Positions 38,921 to 38,923 of a stretch of 38,923 bases of DNA are shown in pieces (position 1 is the first letter of the stretch; each line of letters opens with the position of its first letter). Under the pieces are notes generated by a model. That model saw only the letters and a list, made by a program, of their open reading frames with translations, was not told where the DNA came from and searched no databases. Position numbers and translations under genes: made by a program. The stretch spans positions 12,108 to 51,030 of the forward strand of contig JAUNGJ010000015.1 in the NCBI GenBank assembly GCA_030524585.1, given 5' to 3'. This stretch comes from Eubacteriales bacterium. GTDB taxonomy: Bacteria; Bacillota; Clostridia; Lachnospirales; Lachnospiraceae.

Positions 38921-38923
38921 TTC

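Overview
The window looks like a chromosomal accessory region from a gut Firmicute of the Clostridia, most likely a Lachnospiraceae member. This rests on strong AGGAGG-type ribosome binding sites, frequent TTG/GTG starts, a sortase-assembled pilus locus, 'fibro-slime' surface proteins, and AAA-ATPase/PD-(D/E)XK proteins typical of that group. I cannot name a species. I see no tRNA, rRNA, CRISPR array or phage structural gene.

Layout. Positions 1-5033 (+) hold a pilus locus: the 3' part of an LPXTG-anchored fibro-slime adhesin (probable tip), a backbone pilin, a class C sortase, a small LPXTG pilin and a second sortase. Positions 5092-6774 (-) encode a secreted two-domain peptidoglycan hydrolase. 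From 7006 to the right edge the window is dominated by three related cassettes that look like a ribosomally synthesised, modified peptide (RiPP-like) system. Cassette 1 (7006-17665) has a PqqD-like protein, a MalT/LuxR-type regulator, a membrane protein, precursor 1, an HPr-kinase-like ATPase, a radical SAM/SPASM enzyme and a very large secreted GH20 glycosidase-like protein. Cassette 2 (19646-27409) has a tyrosine recombinase inside a probable invertible promoter element, an unknown protein, a giant secreted fibro-slime protein, precursor 2, a second HPr-kinase-like protein and a second radical SAM/SPASM enzyme. Cassette 3 (29597-38920) has a metallophosphoesterase, an Ig-like membrane protein, two Wzz/tyrosine-kinase fusions, PqqD, a third HPr-kinase-like protein, a nucleotidyltransferase and an S26-like peptidase on the + strand. 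On the - strand it has precursor 3 and a third radical SAM/SPASM enzyme. Two AAA/PD-(D/E)XK genes (17877, 27579) sit after cassettes 1 and 2.

Main inference. The three small putative precursors (82, 85 and 127 aa) share an N-terminal leader-like pattern (K-x-Y-x-x-P-x4-E-x7-[VI]-A-x1-2-C) and otherwise diverge. All three nevertheless end in a serine, and each lies next to an HPr-kinase-like gene or in the same locus as one. That family includes the lasso-peptide kinases that phosphorylate a C-terminal serine. Together with PqqD-like recognition proteins, SPASM radical SAM enzymes, a lasso-cluster-type nucleotidyltransferase and a Ser/His peptidase, this suggests a multi-cassette modified-peptide system without lasso cyclase genes. 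Cassettes 1 and 2 are each tied to a giant surface protein, and cassette 2 appears to be phase-variable.

Genome dynamics are also visible. An 18-bp perfect inverted repeat flanks the recombinase and an outward promoter. A 134-bp perfect direct repeat lies 19.45 kb apart, bracketing most of cassette 1 and all of cassette 2. There is a truncated AAA-gene fragment and an orphan C-terminal tail of a surface protein. All functional assignments are from reading the sequence; no database search was possible.
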